Source of the DNA: Geobacillus proteiniphilus
Lineage (GTDB): Bacteria > Bacillota > Bacilli > Bacillales > Anoxybacillaceae
NCBI RefSeq assembly: GCF_001908025.1
Contig: NZ_MQMG01000030.1
Coordinates: 1-44,425, forward strand
Direction: 5' to 3'
DNA length: 44,425 nucleotides
The translations under genes were made by a program, and so were the position numbers. Every line of letters starts with the position of its first letter. Within the stretch, counting starts at the first letter, position 1. Positions 1-7,852 of the stretch are shown in pieces. The notes under the pieces are model-generated. The model made no database searches. It was not told the origin of the DNA and saw nothing but the letters and a program-made list of their open reading frames with translations.

Positions 1-1345
1 CCAAATCCCACCGTTGATACTTGTCAAGCCACTGGGCGATCTCATAGACGGTGTACCGGTCCAGCAGCTTCTGCACCCCTCGAATGCGTGATGCCGTCTG
101 TTTCGGTTGTTCCATGAAGTATTTCCTAATGGCCTCCGGCAAGTAAACTCGAAACCGCGAATACTCCACCACCCGAGGCTTTTGCGCCCATTCCGCCAAA
201 ATGTCCTTCCAAGGGAGCTCCCGTTGCTTTTTCGTGTACGGCCTTGGCGCTTCCAGGTACACCTCCCCTTCCTGGGACAAAACCATGAAACGATCCCATT
301 CCTTTTTGACAAGGACACGGTTGGGAACCGGGATCCCATGAACCACAAACGCCTCCCCATCCACCGTTACTTCCCCGTATTTATTGACATTGGCGTGGTG
401 GAAGGAGAAGATCGGGAGATCTCTCTCCGGCAGGACAAGCAACTCCTTTTGTTCTTCCTGCCATAATTCCTCAATGGTTCTCCCTTTTTCATAGTGGGGG
501 CGGGCTCGATCTTCGATCATCTTGCGATGCAGCCACTCCGCCAGTTCTTCATCCCCCTCGATCAACGGAGCAGGGACAAAGCAGTGTTGACGAGTATAGT
601 AAACTTTCCGTTCGACATTCCCTTTTTCGTGTCCGCTATACGGATTGCACGCCTGTACGTCAAACCGGTAATGAAGCCGGAATCGCTCAAATGCTTCAGT
701 ATATTGACGTTCGCCTCCTTTTCGGATCGAAACCACCGCCGCCGCCAAATTGTCGATGCGCAGTTTTCTCGGGACGCCTCCGGCTTGGCGAAACAGCTGA
801 GTGAGCCCGTAAAGAAAACATTCGCTGTTTTCCGCCGGCAATGGATACGCATACGCGGCGTTGCTGTACGGAAAGCTCAAAATCAGAATTGATCGGTCTT
901 CCTCTTTTCCCTCCTTCGTCACAACGGACATGGTGCCGAAATCCACCTGCGCTTCCCCCGGAGGGTGTTCCAGCCTCTCGTAACGCTGTTCCTTCTCCAG
1001 CTTAAGCTGAGGTCTTCGTTTTTGAACGTAGGCGCAAACGGTTCGATAAGACCCCTTAAATCCATGTTCGTGCTTTAACTGCTCATACATCTTCTTGCTC
1101 GTCCGCCGTTGCTTTCTTGGCAGTTTAGCGTCTTCCTCCAGCCAATCATCGATGATTTGACCGTATCCTTCTTCCTCCATCATTCCCCGTTTTCTCTTTA
1201 TTTTTTGTCTGACCGAAATGTCTCCATCCGCATATTTCTTGACTGTTCTCCAGTTAAATCCCGTCCTACGGACAATTTCGGAAAGCGATAACCCTTTCTT
1301 TTCACGCAAATGTTTGATATGATGAATTTCAGGCATTGCTAGCAT
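1..1345 (-). CDS. istA: IS21-family transposase IstA, 3' end outside window
   Basis: Reading the minus strand from 1345 gives an uninterrupted frame of about 448 codons to the window edge. The start is the ATG at 1345, ten bases after a strong AAGGAGG site (1356-1360); a second in-frame ATG at 1336 is too far from it. The N-terminus carries a helix-turn-helix (residues about 10-35, around LSLSEIVRRTG and NWRTVKKY) and the middle carries the integrase-type DDE core: QVDFGTM for the first Asp, LRIDNLAAAV for the second, and HEKGNVER for the Glu. A C-terminal beta-barrel-like region follows (DGEAFVVHGI). It mobilises the element by cut and paste together with IstB, which is not in view. No damage is seen, so it may still be active if the remaining end is intact. 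Confidence 0.9.
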   Translation of the reverse strand, partial: MLAMPEIHHIKHLREKKGLSLSEIVRRTGFNWRTVKKYADGDISVRQKIKRKRGMMEEEGYGQIIDDWLEEDAKLPRKQRRTSKKMYEQLKHEHGFKGSYRTVCAYVQKRRPQLKLEKEQRYERLEHPPGEAQVDFGTMSVVTKEGKEEDRSILILSFPYSNAAYAYPLPAENSECFLYGLTQLFRQAGGVPRKLRIDNLAAAVVSIRKGGERQYTEAFERFRLHYRFDVQACNPYSGHEKGNVERKVYYTRQHCFVPAPLIEGDEELAEWLHRKMIEDRARPHYEKGRTIEELWQEEQKELLVLPERDLPIFSFHHANVNKYGEVTVDGEAFVVHGIPVPNRVLVKKEWDRFMVLSQEGEVYLEAPRPYTKKQRELPWKDILAEWAQKPRVVEYSRFRVYLPEAIRKYFMEQPKQTASRIRGVQKLLDRYTVYEIAQWLDKYQRWDL

Positions 1346-1485
1346 CCTTTCATTACCTCCACTGTTTTGTTCTTCACAACCTTAAACAGTAGAGGGTATT
1401 TTAGGAGCTGGCAAGCCTTTTTTTATGCCATGAAGCTCTGCACTTTTTTGTTGCAGAACTCTGTACTTTCATTTTGCACTAAACA
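1..1485 (-). mobile_element. IS21-family insertion sequence, right part only
   Basis: The element enters from the left edge of the window and ends near 1485. There the phosphohexomutase reading frame (ending G-V-V-I-A-Y-D) stops abruptly and a TG-beginning sequence starts, as expected for IS21-type ends. Inside this end, on the minus strand, two related short motifs (AGTGCAAAATG and AGTGCAGAGC) lie about 40 bases apart, consistent with the multiple terminal repeats of this family. Only istA is visible; istB and the other end would lie outside the window. The boundary is inferred from where homology to the host gene ends, because the second terminal repeat cannot be seen. Confidence 0.8.
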
Positions 1486-1765
1486 AATCATAGGCAATCA
1501 CAACACCGCGCGCTTTCGCTTCTTCGCCTTGCTCGACAATGTAACGAGCGAGTCCTTCCGACGCTTTGCGAATGGTATAGATATTCATTCGATTCGTACC
1601 AGGACCGATTTCCCCGCGCATGCCTCCTGTGCTGAATTCTAAGTTTTTGTAAAAGCTATCTTCAAGCAATTTTTCATTCGTTTGCATAGCAAGTAATTGT
1701 TGTTTTAATTCTGCATCTAACTCTGGATAGGAAAGCCATTTTTCTACTGTTGCTTTATATGCCAT
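1486..1765 (-). pseudogene. pgcA: pgcA-type phosphohexomutase, 5' fragment cut by IS21
   Basis: About 93 codons of the N-terminus of an alpha-D-phosphohexomutase (phosphoglucomutase/phosphomannomutase, PgcA type, normally near 580 residues). Start ATG at 1765 follows a GGGGAGGAC ribosome site. Recognisable family stretches are [17 protein letters not shown] and TNRMNIYT, ending at GVVIAYD, just before the position where the catalytic Ser loop would follow. There the IS21 element begins, and the frame runs on for five foreign codons to a TGA at 1469. The enzyme would interconvert hexose-6-phosphate and hexose-1-phosphate. Beside manC it most likely served GDP-mannose or glucose-1-phosphate supply. 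No catalytic domain remains here, so this copy is dead. Confidence 0.88.
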
Positions 1766-1788
1766 CTTTCTGTCCTCCCCTTTGTTGT

Positions 1789-1905
1789 TTACGGATGTGC
1801 TGAAATGGCGTAACACTCCCCCGTTCGCGCGGAAGGAATGTCATACCCGTACAAATCCCGCAATTTCGTTTCGCCTCAGATACGTTCTTGGAAGAAAGGG
1901 CATAA
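1789..1905 (-). pseudogene. manA: manA (mannose-6-phosphate isomerase) N-terminal remnant
   Basis: A short minus-strand stretch translates as PFFQERI, stop, then [12 protein letters not shown] and [11 protein letters not shown], which closely follows the N-terminus of class I mannose-6-phosphate isomerase (family pattern FQERIWGGTKLR...TGECWAISAHPNG). The conserved Trp codon is now TGA (1876-1878). The frame ends in TAA at 1789, exactly where Asn-Gly should follow, and no start codon remains upstream. The rest of manA, some 270 codons, is missing, and the remnant abuts the native leader of the pgcA fragment. This indicates an internal deletion in addition to the point mutation. ManA converts fructose-6-phosphate to mannose-6-phosphate, the first step toward GDP-mannose. 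The identification rests on remembered family motifs over about 35 residues. Confidence 0.75.
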
Positions 1906-2810
1906 GAAAATTAGTTATTTCATTATGGTTAAACCCTGTCATTTTTATTTCTTAAAACTTGCAAAATTTGTTTTGACACCATATCCGCTTGATTAGAAAA
2001 AAAGGTGTTATGAAATGGATATTGACTTCGCATTTTCTTCATAAACGCTTCGTCAATGACAAAGTGGTGTAATTCGTTCCATGTAATTGTCTTGCATAAA
2101 TGATTTTCTTTTAAATACAAAATCGTATTTTGATCTTCTTTCATCGTTTGCCGATCTAAAATCAATAATGGTTTACGAGCACATACTGCTTCGCTCACGA
2201 TTCCCCAACCTGGCTTTGAAATGACTAAATCCGCTGCGGCAATATAATGTTGCGATTCGATGTAATCTTTTGGAATGGAAAAAACGTTTGGCCTTTGCAC
2301 TTGAACGTTGGATGAAACGATAAATGTACAATTAGGACTATCCCAAATCGGCAGGCGTTCTAATTGCTTGATATCAATTTTCATCCCCAGTCCAAAGAAC
2401 ACAACGAACTGATCGCCAATTGGGTTTACAAGTTTCCTTATCCTATGAACTTCATTTTCATCTACGTTTCTTGCAAAAAAGCCAAACTACTTCGTTCCTT
2501 GTATCCCCCAATCCGGCTCTTGGCTTCCGGCTAAAGAAAAGAAATAAGTCATTTTTTCATAGGCTTTTTTTAAAGGTTCAAGCAAACGGATCAGCAATTA
2601 ATCCTTCATATGCCGTATACCAAGTAAAGTTGGATATACCAAGTGAAGGGATTCCTAGCATATACGCTGCTTCAAACGGAAAAGCGGAAATATCAGAAAT
2701 GACGAAATCTACCTTATTTGTCTGTAAAAAATTTCGTTCTTGTTCAATGAGGAAGTTCCACTTTTTCAGATACTTTTTATATTCGACCTTTAATTTTTCA
2801 ATATCTGGCT

Positions 2811-4738
2811 CCCGAGTTCGACAGTCACTAGGCAAACAAAATGCCTCTCGCCCCTTGATGCAAAAGGGACGAGAGACATTTGGGCACACTTTGGGCGTGT
2901 ATCTAGGCGCGAGGATGGATGCCTAGGATCTTCGGAGGAGGCTCCAGCCCTAGAGCCGCAAAGAGTTGCGCTTGTTTGGCCGTCAGTTCGGTTCGTTGAT
3001 AAAGGTCTCCGTTTTTGGAAGAAAAATGTCCAAGCATAAGACGCTCACATTCGTCTCTTACGTTTGGCCATGATTCATGAGTTCGGATCTCCACGATCCG
3101 AACGAACAAGAGAGCAAGCCAACTGAGCAGCACATGCGCCCGAATGCGGTCTTCCAAGCGATGATACATAGGTCGCAATTCCAATGTAGACTTCAATGTT
3201 CGGAAGGCCTGCTCAATATCCACCAGCTGCTTATACCCGATGGCGACATCTTCGGCAGACAAGGTGTCGTCAGATGTCCGGATGAGATATTTGCCGTCGT
3301 ACTTTTCCGCGTCACGAACCGCCTGCTTGTCGATGCGAAGGGTTCCGTCCTTCAACTGGCGCAAGTATTTTCCGTAGGACGGATGGGAACGCAACCGGCA
3401 GGTCGCCTTATGATGGGCTTCGTTTGGGAGTTGACGAAGCCCTTCCAACTCTTCTTTCAGCGATTCGAGCAGCGTTTCCCGCTCCTTGCGTTGGCGTTCG
3501 GCTTCGCTGGGATTGTACACGAGAACATAGCGCTGACGCGCTTCTCCGTCGCCGACGATGATTTCTTTGATGTGCAAATTCTCGTCCACTTCATGATAAC
3601 GTCCGCGACGGCTTAAGGCCTCTTCGACGGCGGCTTTGCCGGATCGCATTTTTTCGCCGACAATGTAGTGTCCTCCGGCCTGTTGCAAGATTCGCAAATT
3701 CTCTTCAGAGGAAAAGCCGCGGTCCATGACGCTGATCACACGTCCAAGCTTCCAGCCAATCAAGTCTTGTTTCACCTGTTTGATGACCGTCATGTCCATG
3801 GTATTGCCAGGCCATACCCAAGCGCGAATCGGGATTCCTTCCCGGGTGACAGCCAGCCCAATGACGATTTGAACCAAGTCTGGGCGTTTGTCTTTCGAGA
3901 ATCCTTGTTTTCGAAGCGATTCTCCTTCCGGTGTTTCAGAGGGATCCACTTCGAAGTACGACGAAGTCGTATCGAAGTAAATCAAGTCGACTTCCAAATT
4001 CAATAAATCGGCCACGGCATGGAACACTTGGCGCTCCAATTCCGGCTGTACGGCCAGCAGCTCATCCATCGCCCGGTATAACTGGTGGCTGGCGACTTGA
4101 GGAAGGTGAGGGATATACACGTCTTTCTCCACCCACTCCTCCATCGCCAACTTGCTTGACGGATGAAGGGCGCGATTGGCCACCATGGCAAAAATCAGCC
4201 GTTCCAGCGAAATCTGGTGATGTCGGGAGGCAAACAAGGAGTGGAGAATCTCTCCCAACCCCAGTTGTCTCCAGAGCTGATCCAAGAGCCAAACGCCGCC
4301 GAGGTGTTTGCATGACTGGAATTGAAAGTCATCGGAAGCTTCTCCTGTCAACTTTTCGACTTCCCAAGCCTGCTCAGGAGAAAGGAATCGCGAAATGCTT
4401 TTGGCCAGACGTTCCAGGACGGCGCGATCCACCTCGTCTTCGCGCCCGAACGAATAAATCACCTTCGCTTTCGCATATTTGGCCTTTGGATCCCATTCAT
4501 TGTGAGCAAGCTGGAGATAAGCAACGGTTGTTCCATCCTTGTTTTTGCGTGTGACTCGTCGTATGTACATGCCTATATTATAACGTATAAACTTTATTTT
4601 TAAAAGAAAAAATTAATAAATCGTGTGCCTATGAAATTCAGCGTTTTTTCCTAGGATCCGCATCACGAAACCCTTGATATAACAGCATTTTGGTCATTTC
4701 CATTTGCCTAAAATGACCTCAAAACTGTCGAACTCGGG
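2811..4738 (-). mobile_element. IS1634-family insertion sequence, complete, with 5-bp target duplication
   Basis: The element is 1,928 bp. Its ends are perfect 15-bp inverted repeats, CCCGAGTTCGACAGT at 2811-2825 and its reverse complement at 4724-4738. The five bases TGGCT flank it on both sides (2806-2810 and 4739-4743), which is the target duplication. Excising the element plus one TGGCT restores the reading frame of the surrounding glycosyltransferase. The single transposase gene lies inside in minus orientation. Family assignment is from the transposase sequence. Confidence 0.92.
2903..4570 (-). CDS. IS1634-family (IS4 group) DDE transposase
   Basis: A 555-residue intact transposase. 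The catalytic triad is visible as DLIYFDTTSS (first Asp, about residue 200), ISVMDRGFSS (second Asp, about residue 280) and the C-terminal Glu in VDIEQAFRTLK (about residue 460), the last being the Y-(2)-R-(3)-E-(6)-K style signature of IS4-like enzymes. The N-terminus shows the typical YIRRVTRKNKDG opening of IS1634 proteins. The gene occupies most of the element and starts at ATG 4570, with TATAAT-like sequence shortly upstream (minus strand, about 4574-4580). No internal damage is seen, so the element is probably functional and recently acquired. Confidence 0.93.
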   Translation of the reverse strand: MYIRRVTRKNKDGTTVAYLQLAHNEWDPKAKYAKAKVIYSFGREDEVDRAVLERLAKSISRFLSPEQAWEVEKLTGEASDDFQFQSCKHLGGVWLLDQLWRQLGLGEILHSLFASRHHQISLERLIFAMVANRALHPSSKLAMEEWVEKDVYIPHLPQVASHQLYRAMDELLAVQPELERQVFHAVADLLNLEVDLIYFDTTSSYFEVDPSETPEGESLRKQGFSKDKRPDLVQIVIGLAVTREGIPIRAWVWPGNTMDMTVIKQVKQDLIGWKLGRVISVMDRGFSSEENLRILQQAGGHYIVGEKMRSGKAAVEEALSRRGRYHEVDENLHIKEIIVGDGEARQRYVLVYNPSEAERQRKERETLLESLKEELEGLRQLPNEAHHKATCRLRSHPSYGKYLRQLKDGTLRIDKQAVRDAEKYDGKYLIRTSDDTLSAEDVAIGYKQLVDIEQAFRTLKSTLELRPMYHRLEDRIRAHVLLSWLALLFVRIVEIRTHESWPNVRDECERLMLGHFSSKNGDLYQRTELTAKQAQLFAALGLEPPPKILGIHPRA

Positions 4739-5001
4739 TGGCTCAATCGAGTCTTTTCGCAACACATAACCAATATCCGTTTCCAGCGTGCGAAACACAA
4801 TTCGATTCTCACCCTGTAAAGACTCTCGCAAAAACTGAAGGGCAAAAGAGTGACAAATAATAATCCTTACTTCTTCCTCCATCTTCAACAACTGGCGAAT
4901 AAGCGCAACACTTCTTGCCGCATGCCCAAAACCGTAATCAGAAATGTAATACGCAATTGTCTTCATTTTGTCTAAGCCTTTCTATTGAAATAAAAAAAGA
5001 A

Positions 5002-5025
5002 GCGGGGAACCATCCCCCGCCAATT
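5002..5025 (-). terminator. intrinsic terminator after manC
   Basis: On the minus strand, GCGGGG-GATGGTT-CCCCGC is followed by TTCTTTTTTTATTTC. The hairpin begins right after the manC stop codon and lies before the start of the next glycosyltransferase gene at 4966. It is therefore inside the apparent operon. Confidence 0.85.
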
Positions 5026-6413
5026 TAAGAAATGACTTTGGCTTTTGATTTTTGGAAATGACGAATCACATCATCCCAATCAAAGTAAAGCCGGACAAAA
5101 TCTTCATCACTAATACCAGAACCTGTTTGCACTTCAATAAACTCTAATTCCGTAATCGCCCGAATACCATGTTTTCGACCTGCCGGAAGATGAATGATGT
5201 CCCCTGCTTTTACACGGGTAATCGAGTCATCTAACGCCAACTCCCCTTCACCGCGAACAATGGTCCATACTTCATCTCGTAAATGATGGTAGTGGTAGCT
5301 TGAGTTTTTTCCTTGATGAATACAAATGCGCTTTGTTACCATTTCTTGTCCGTCTTCATATTTGGCATAGTCAAGAACGCGTGACCAGCCCCAAATCCGT
5401 TCTTCGTACATCGGCGGCTGATGAAAATCGTTAATTAAATCTTTAATTTTTGGACTGGAAGCTTTATCGGCAACCAAGATCCCGTCCGGACTTGCTGCGA
5501 CGACAAGATCTTTGGTACCAATTACCGTCACAGGAATGTCTAATTCATTCACTAAATGAGTATTAACCGTATCTTCCGCTAATACACCTTTTCCAATTTG
5601 GTTCGTCGCCATTTCCTCTGTCAGCGTATTCCACGTACCAAGGTCTTTCCAATACCCATCATAAGGAAGAACCACAATATGACTCGCCTTTTCTACGACT
5701 TCATAGTCAAAACTAATTTTCGGCAACGTGCTATATTGATTCACCAGCTCATCAAAATAAAGAGGAATGCCTTTTTCCACAAGAAGATTCACTAAATACT
5801 TCAACTTAAAGGCAAATACCCCACAATTCCAGAAGGCGTTCATGGCGATTAACGCTTCCGCCTTTTCTTCATTCGGCTTCTCCGTAAAATGATTAACGAT
5901 AAAGTACTCCGCACCATCCACCTTCTCTTTTGGAACGATGTATCCGTATTTCGAAGACGGATACGTTGGTTTCACACCGATTAAGGCTAACTCCGCATTC
6001 GAATGCTCGAGAACCTGCTCTAACTCTTTGACTCGTTGAAAAAACGAGTCTTCCACATACGGATCCACCGGCAAGACAACAACCGTTTCCTCTTCTGGCC
6101 TATTCTCGACCGTATATAAATACGAAGCCGCCAGCGCAATCGCCGGAAACGTATCGCGACGCTCCGGCTCAATAATGAGCGGTACCTCTGTCCCTAATTG
6201 GCGATAAATCATATCGCGCTGCATTTTCGATGTCGCAATCACCGCAGAATCGGCAAGCCCGACCGCTTCCAACTGCCCCCACACGCGCTGCACCATCGAC
6301 TGTTTCTCGCCATTTTTTCCTTCTAATACTTTCAAAAATTGTTTCGAACGCGTATCATTCGACAAAGGCCAGAGGCGTTTGCCAGATCCGCCGGATAAAA
6401 GGACTAATTTCAT
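5025..6413 (-). CDS. manC: mannose-1-phosphate guanylyltransferase, C-terminal cupin
   Basis: A 462-residue enzyme that forms GDP-mannose from mannose-1-phosphate and GTP in the cytoplasm. The N-terminal nucleotidyltransferase domain (residues about 1-280) opens with the signature LSGGSGKRLWP followed by SKQFL, and carries IEPERRDTFPAIA and the FTEKP sugar-binding motif. The C-terminus (residues about 345-450) is a cupin with SYHYHHLRDE, VRGEGEL and HLPAGRKHGI, as in type II GMP/PMI proteins, so a residual isomerase activity is possible. The start ATG follows a GGGAGGGG site. It lies 58 bases downstream of ugd, with a terminator hairpin between. The genes that would supply and use its product in this locus (manA, pgcA, the GT28-like gene) are all broken. 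Whether it still has substrate depends on copies elsewhere. Confidence 0.93.
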   Translation of the reverse strand: MKLVLLSGGSGKRLWPLSNDTRSKQFLKVLEGKNGEKQSMVQRVWGQLEAVGLADSAVIATSKMQRDMIYRQLGTEVPLIIEPERRDTFPAIALAASYLYTVENRPEEETVVVLPVDPYVEDSFFQRVKELEQVLEHSNAELALIGVKPTYPSSKYGYIVPKEKVDGAEYFIVNHFTEKPNEEKAEALIAMNAFWNCGVFAFKLKYLVNLLVEKGIPLYFDELVNQYSTLPKISFDYEVVEKASHIVVLPYDGYWKDLGTWNTLTEEMATNQIGKGVLAEDTVNTHLVNELDIPVTVIGTKDLVVAASPDGILVADKASSPKIKDLINDFHQPPMYEERIWGWSRVLDYAKYEDGQEMVTKRICIHQGKNSSYHYHHLRDEVWTIVRGEGELALDDSITRVKAGDIIHLPAGRKHGIRAITELEFIEVQTGSGISDEDFVRLYFDWDDVIRHFQKSKAKVIS

Positions 6414-6430
6414 GATGACCCCTCCCTACA

Positions 6431-6462
6431 AAAAAATCAGATCTTAAACGATCTGATCTTTG
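6431..6462 (-). terminator. intrinsic terminator between ugd and manC
   Basis: Minus strand ATCAGATC-GTTTAA-GATCTGAT followed by TTTTTTTG. The stem is 6450-6457 with 6436-6443. It sits between ugd and manC, so the two genes may not simply share one transcript. Confidence 0.82.
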
Positions 6463-6471
6463 CATTCATTG

Positions 6472-7797
6472 TTAGACTGTTTGGAACTGATAATTATAAA
6501 TTGGTTTGCGGCCGATTGAATGATATTCGATAGGATATTTTTGCACTTCATTTAAGCTATAACAATTCCGGCCATCAAAAATGATCGGTTGTTTCATCTT
6601 CTGAACATATATATTTAAATCCAATTCTTTAATTTGTGCCCATTCAGTGAGAATAAATGCCATATCGGCATTTTCTAACGCAGCCTCAATGGATTCTGTG
6701 TATACTACCTCTTGCGGCAAAACCTTCTTCGCATTTTCAATCGCAACCGGATCGTAAGCAACAATCTCCGCTCCTTCAGCAATTAGTTCTTTGGAAATAA
6801 CAATCGAAGCCGCTTCACGCATATCATCGGTATTCGGTTTAAAGGATAAGCCTAATAAAGCGATTTTCTTACCAGCTAGACTTCCAAAACGTTCTTTTGC
6901 TTTATCGATTAATATGCGTTGCTGCTTACTATTCACCTTTATCACTGCTTTTAACAATTCAAAATCATGATCAATGTTCGCCGCGATTTTTGCCAAAGCT
7001 TTCGTATCTTTTGGAAAACAAGATCCTCCATAGCCGATCCCAGCTCTTAAAAACATTGAACCGATGCGCTTATCCATTCCCATGCCTAACGCAACACTTT
7101 CCACATCGGCTCCTACTTTTTCACATATATTCGCAATTTCATTAATAAAACTAATCTTCGTTGCCAAAAAAGCATTTGAAGCATATTTAATCATTTCTGC
7201 ACTTCGGATATCTGTTTTAAAAATCGGGATACCAAAAGGCTTGTTAATTTCTTCAATCACCTTTGCCGCTTCTTCGCTATCGGCACCAATGACAATCCGG
7301 TCGCCATGGAACGTATCATAAACAGAAGAACCTTCCCGCAAAAACTCTGGATTGGACACCACTTCCACATGGATATGCTTAGGCACTAAAGAATCTAACA
7401 ACTCTTTAATATAATGGTTCGTTCCAACCGGTACCGTACTTTTTGTCACAACAATAGCATCCTTAGTAATATTCGCCGCAATATCCCGAACTGCTTGCTC
7501 AACATACATTAAATTAGCGGACCCATCCTCTTTCTCAGGCGTACCAACGGCAATATAAATGACATCCACATCTTTAAACCCTTCTTGATGGCTTGTTGTA
7601 AAAAACAAACGCCCGGCTTGAATATTTTCCTTCATCAACTCTTCAAGCCCGGGCTCATAAATCGGTGAAATGCCTTTACGCATTTTTTCTACCTTTGTTT
7701 CATCGATATCAATACATGTAACATGATGACCAATATGAGATAAAGCAACGCCAGTGACTAATCCCACATACCCAGTACCTACTACGGATATCTTCAT
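6472..7797 (-). CDS. ugd: UDP-glucose 6-dehydrogenase
   Basis: A 441-residue member of the UDP-glucose/GDP-mannose dehydrogenase family; it oxidises UDP-glucose twice with NAD+ to UDP-glucuronate for acidic polysaccharide. Residues 1-15 form the Rossmann opening with GTGYVG. The catalytic Cys is in GYGGSCFPKDT (about residue 260), preceded by the conserved KYASNAFLA helix, and the C-terminal UDP-binding domain shows LLGLSFKPNTDD. Start ATG 7797 follows AAAGGAGAT. In B. subtilis the paralogue YwqF (Ugd) is downstream of the kinase/phosphatase genes ywqC-ywqD-ywqE and is phosphorylated by YwqD, so the same control is likely here. In this genome a GT4 gene and an IS982 copy separate ywqE from ugd. 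Confidence 0.96.
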   Translation of the reverse strand: MKISVVGTGYVGLVTGVALSHIGHHVTCIDIDETKVEKMRKGISPIYEPGLEELMKENIQAGRLFFTTSHQEGFKDVDVIYIAVGTPEKEDGSANLMYVEQAVRDIAANITKDAIVVTKSTVPVGTNHYIKELLDSLVPKHIHVEVVSNPEFLREGSSVYDTFHGDRIVIGADSEEAAKVIEEINKPFGIPIFKTDIRSAEMIKYASNAFLATKISFINEIANICEKVGADVESVALGMGMDKRIGSMFLRAGIGYGGSCFPKDTKALAKIAANIDHDFELLKAVIKVNSKQQRILIDKAKERFGSLAGKKIALLGLSFKPNTDDMREAASIVISKELIAEGAEIVAYDPVAIENAKKVLPQEVVYTESIEAALENADMAFILTEWAQIKELDLNIYVQKMKQPIIFDGRNCYSLNEVQKYPIEYHSIGRKPIYNYQFQTV

Positions 7798-7823
7798 TGT
7801 AATCGTATCTCCTTTTGATAACT

Positions 7824-7852
7824 TTACAAATCTAGTAGATAACTAGATTATT
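7824..7852 (-). terminator. weak hairpin after the GT4 gene
   Basis: Minus strand AATCTAG-TTATCTA-CTAGATT followed by TGTAAAG. The 7-bp AT-rich stem (7829-7835 with 7843-7849) lies directly after the GT4 stop codon. The T-run is poor, so termination would be partial at most. It could instead be an RNA stability element. Confidence 0.4.

Larger units (their letters stand above)
1929..4966 (-). pseudogene. GT28/MurG-like glycosyltransferase, split by an IS and decayed
   Basis: Three minus-strand pieces belong to one gene. Piece one (4966 to about 4739) is the N-terminus, with the nucleotide-sugar transferase opening YISDYGFGHAARS. Piece two (2810 to 2578) is the middle, with DFVISDISAFPFEAA. 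Piece three (about 2577 to 1929) is the C-terminal donor-binding half, with AADLVISKPGWGIVSEA. Removing the IS1634-type element and one copy of its 5-bp duplication joins DSIEP to DIEKLKVEY in frame. Beyond that, the frame is broken at about 2580 (PFA then TGA; the sequence resumes as LEPLKKAYEK in another frame) and by a TAG at 2487-2489. The protein would have moved a sugar from a nucleotide donor onto an acceptor at the cytoplasmic membrane. The gene lies 58 bases downstream of manC. At least three independent lesions make it inactive. Confidence 0.88.
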
